This document shows positions 62,520 through 64,000 of a stretch of 64,000 nt of DNA, one piece after another. The DNA comes from Symsagittifera roscoffensis. Lineage: Eukaryota; Xenacoelomorpha; Acoela; Convolutidae. The stretch covers positions 75,403,345-75,467,344 of the forward strand of contig NC_087065.1 in NCBI RefSeq assembly GCF_963678635.1, written 5' to 3'. A model generated the notes under the pieces. The model made no database searches. It was not told where the DNA came from and saw only the letters and a program-made list of their open reading frames with translations. Position 1 is the first letter of the stretch. The number at the start of each line of letters is the position of its first letter. The position numbers were made by a program, and so were the translations under genes.

Positions 62520-64000
62520 CTGTTAATGAAATAATTTTCCTTTTAAACAGGAGCAAAAAGAAATTGAAGCTGAAAATATAAGAATATACATAAAAAATCA
62601 GAAATTAATATACCGACGAATGGAGCAATTACTAAAAAACATAGCCTACAAAGAGTTGGAAAAGTGACCAATAGTTGACTTCTTTTCGGAACTTTCGAAA
62701 TTCGCAAAAAATATATTCACTTTGAAGCTCTCTGGAATCAAGAATATTTTGTGCCTAACAATAATTTTTTTTAAACTAGCCCACATACTGGCTCAATAGG
62801 TAATTTTTTTTATTCCGTTGGACCCATTTTTCCCGTTTTCAGCGTAATTTCCGTTTTCTTAATTGAAGAGCGCACAATTTGCCGCACTTTTGGCAAGCTT
62901 ATTTGACCTGAACTTGAAAACAAAATCAAACCGCAAAAGATCAAATTTGGCGTGAACAAAATGTACGACTTTTTTCAGGAAAAACACAGCCAACAGACAG
63001 TTGGAAAAGAGTAAATACTGGCTTGTTTTTTTTTTCGTAAAATCTCCCCTTTCGAATTTCGAAGAAAAAAATAGATGCCCTTGAAACTCTTTGGGGATCA
63101 ATTGAGCAATCTCCTCCCCCCCCCCCATTCTCGCTTGGGGGGATAAAGCTCAATAGGTTCTTGAGACATGTTTATAAACACTTGAAAATAGTTTGGATGA
63201 TATGAAATCATAAACAGATTCTCCAACGAATGAGGAAGGCCAAAATTTACAATATCAAAGCTCAAAAATTACAATTAAAGTGAAAAAGAATCAATAAATT
63301 TGATGCAAATAAAGCTACTTTTTTCTGTACTCAAAGGATGAAAAGTGTTTTGCACACAATATTAAGGTGCTGCGGAGAGCAATGCTTAATATCGAGATCC
63401 AAGGCTAGAGCATCAACCCTGATAATTCGCTTTCTGATGAGGCAATGGTCGCCCAAACAAAAGCTTACAAAAAAATTATAGAATCGAATTTATTTTATAA
63501 AATTTGATTTTTTTTCTTTTTCTAAATTTTTCTCGATACTCATATAAAATAAACTTCAATCGGCCAATTGATTGAGTGCTACGAACATATCAACCATCAT
63601 CTTGCGTTTGCTGACGTCTTTTTGTAGCGTTTTACCGTTTTTGCGTGGGGGTGAGATAGCTCAATTGGTCATTACGGGGGGGGGGGGGGGAGATAGCTCA
63701 ATTGATCCCTCTTTGGATTTCTAGAACAACTTATAATTCCTGAAAAAAAACAAGAAAAAAATCATCGCGACTACACAAGAGTCTGAACGACGTGTATCGA
63801 CTCTTAAAAAAAGAAAAAAATCATCACGATCTTTTATAAGTGTCTTCAACTTTCAACTTTCGGTTTTCTGCGAAAAAAATGCCTTACAGCTGTTCGAATA
63901 TCATGAAACTTTACCCTTCCGATAAGCAAGGGTTTTGCTCTCGAGTACCAGAATTTTTTGGGGCGTATATAAATTTGTTCACAGGATGACATTGGTGGAA
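62520..64000 (-). other. probable RasGAP intron, repeat-rich; no exon seen
   Basis: Minus-strand pieces of the GGCTATGTT-ending family at about 62640–62830, 62985–63150 and 63715–63860, a C-run at 63116–63126 and a G-run at 63677–63691. 63915–63985 is a plus-orientation ACCCTTCCGATAAGCAAGGG hairpin repeat. No upstream RasGAP exon was found, so the C2/PH-coding exons lie beyond the window. Confidence 0.5.

Overview
Single-copy eukaryotic DNA from an invertebrate metazoan. The evidence is AT-rich sequence, genes split by GT–AG introns, animal gene families (a Na+/sugar symporter of the SLC5 family, a SynGAP/DAB2IP-type RasGAP) and a heavy load of transposon debris. I could not assign a phylum. 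No rRNA, CRISPR or bacterial-type operon is present.

Layout. 0–5.3 kb is retrotransposon territory on the minus strand: a gag-like ORF running off the left edge, a 14-bp minisatellite, and a Ty3/gypsy pol relic (protease plus reverse transcriptase) interrupted by a nested insertion. 6.9–12.75 kb (+) is a complete 8-exon RUVBL2 (Reptin) gene. 15.9–19.3 kb (+) is an intronless POLR3B (second-largest subunit of RNA polymerase III). It is followed 0.3 kb later by a one-exon gene for a small unknown membrane protein (19.6–20.3 kb). 20.3–26.05 kb is intergenic and made of MITEs, a ~160-bp tandem repeat and dispersed repeats. 26.07–36.18 kb (+) is a complete 9-exon SLC5/SGLT-type symporter with sugar-site residues conserved. 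36.2–42.5 kb is intergenic repeats. 42.5–47.7 kb holds a Ty1/copia relic (minus strand) that has been partly caught up in a three-unit, ~1.4-kb tandem array carrying a 101-codon coiled-coil ORF. 50.38–62.52 kb (−) is the last 14 exons of a SynGAP-family RasGAP; its 5' end lies beyond the right edge.

The genes are unrelated housekeeping or signalling genes and do not form a pathway. The interest lies in the non-coding architecture. Several dispersed repeat families end in short stem-loops; one of them (ending in a CCAAC-loop-GTTGG hairpin and GGCTATGTT) is always in the sense direction of the host gene in the introns examined, and often lies just upstream of 3' splice sites. Three plus-strand genes have a pyrimidine-AG 3' splice signal 7–27 nt before the start codon, which fits spliced-leader trans-splicing or short 5'UTR introns. 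The RasGAP gene carries a ~78-bp antisense copy of its own last coding exon in an upstream intron. All exon joins were worked out by hand from splice consensus, reading frame and recalled family alignments; no database search or transcript data were available.
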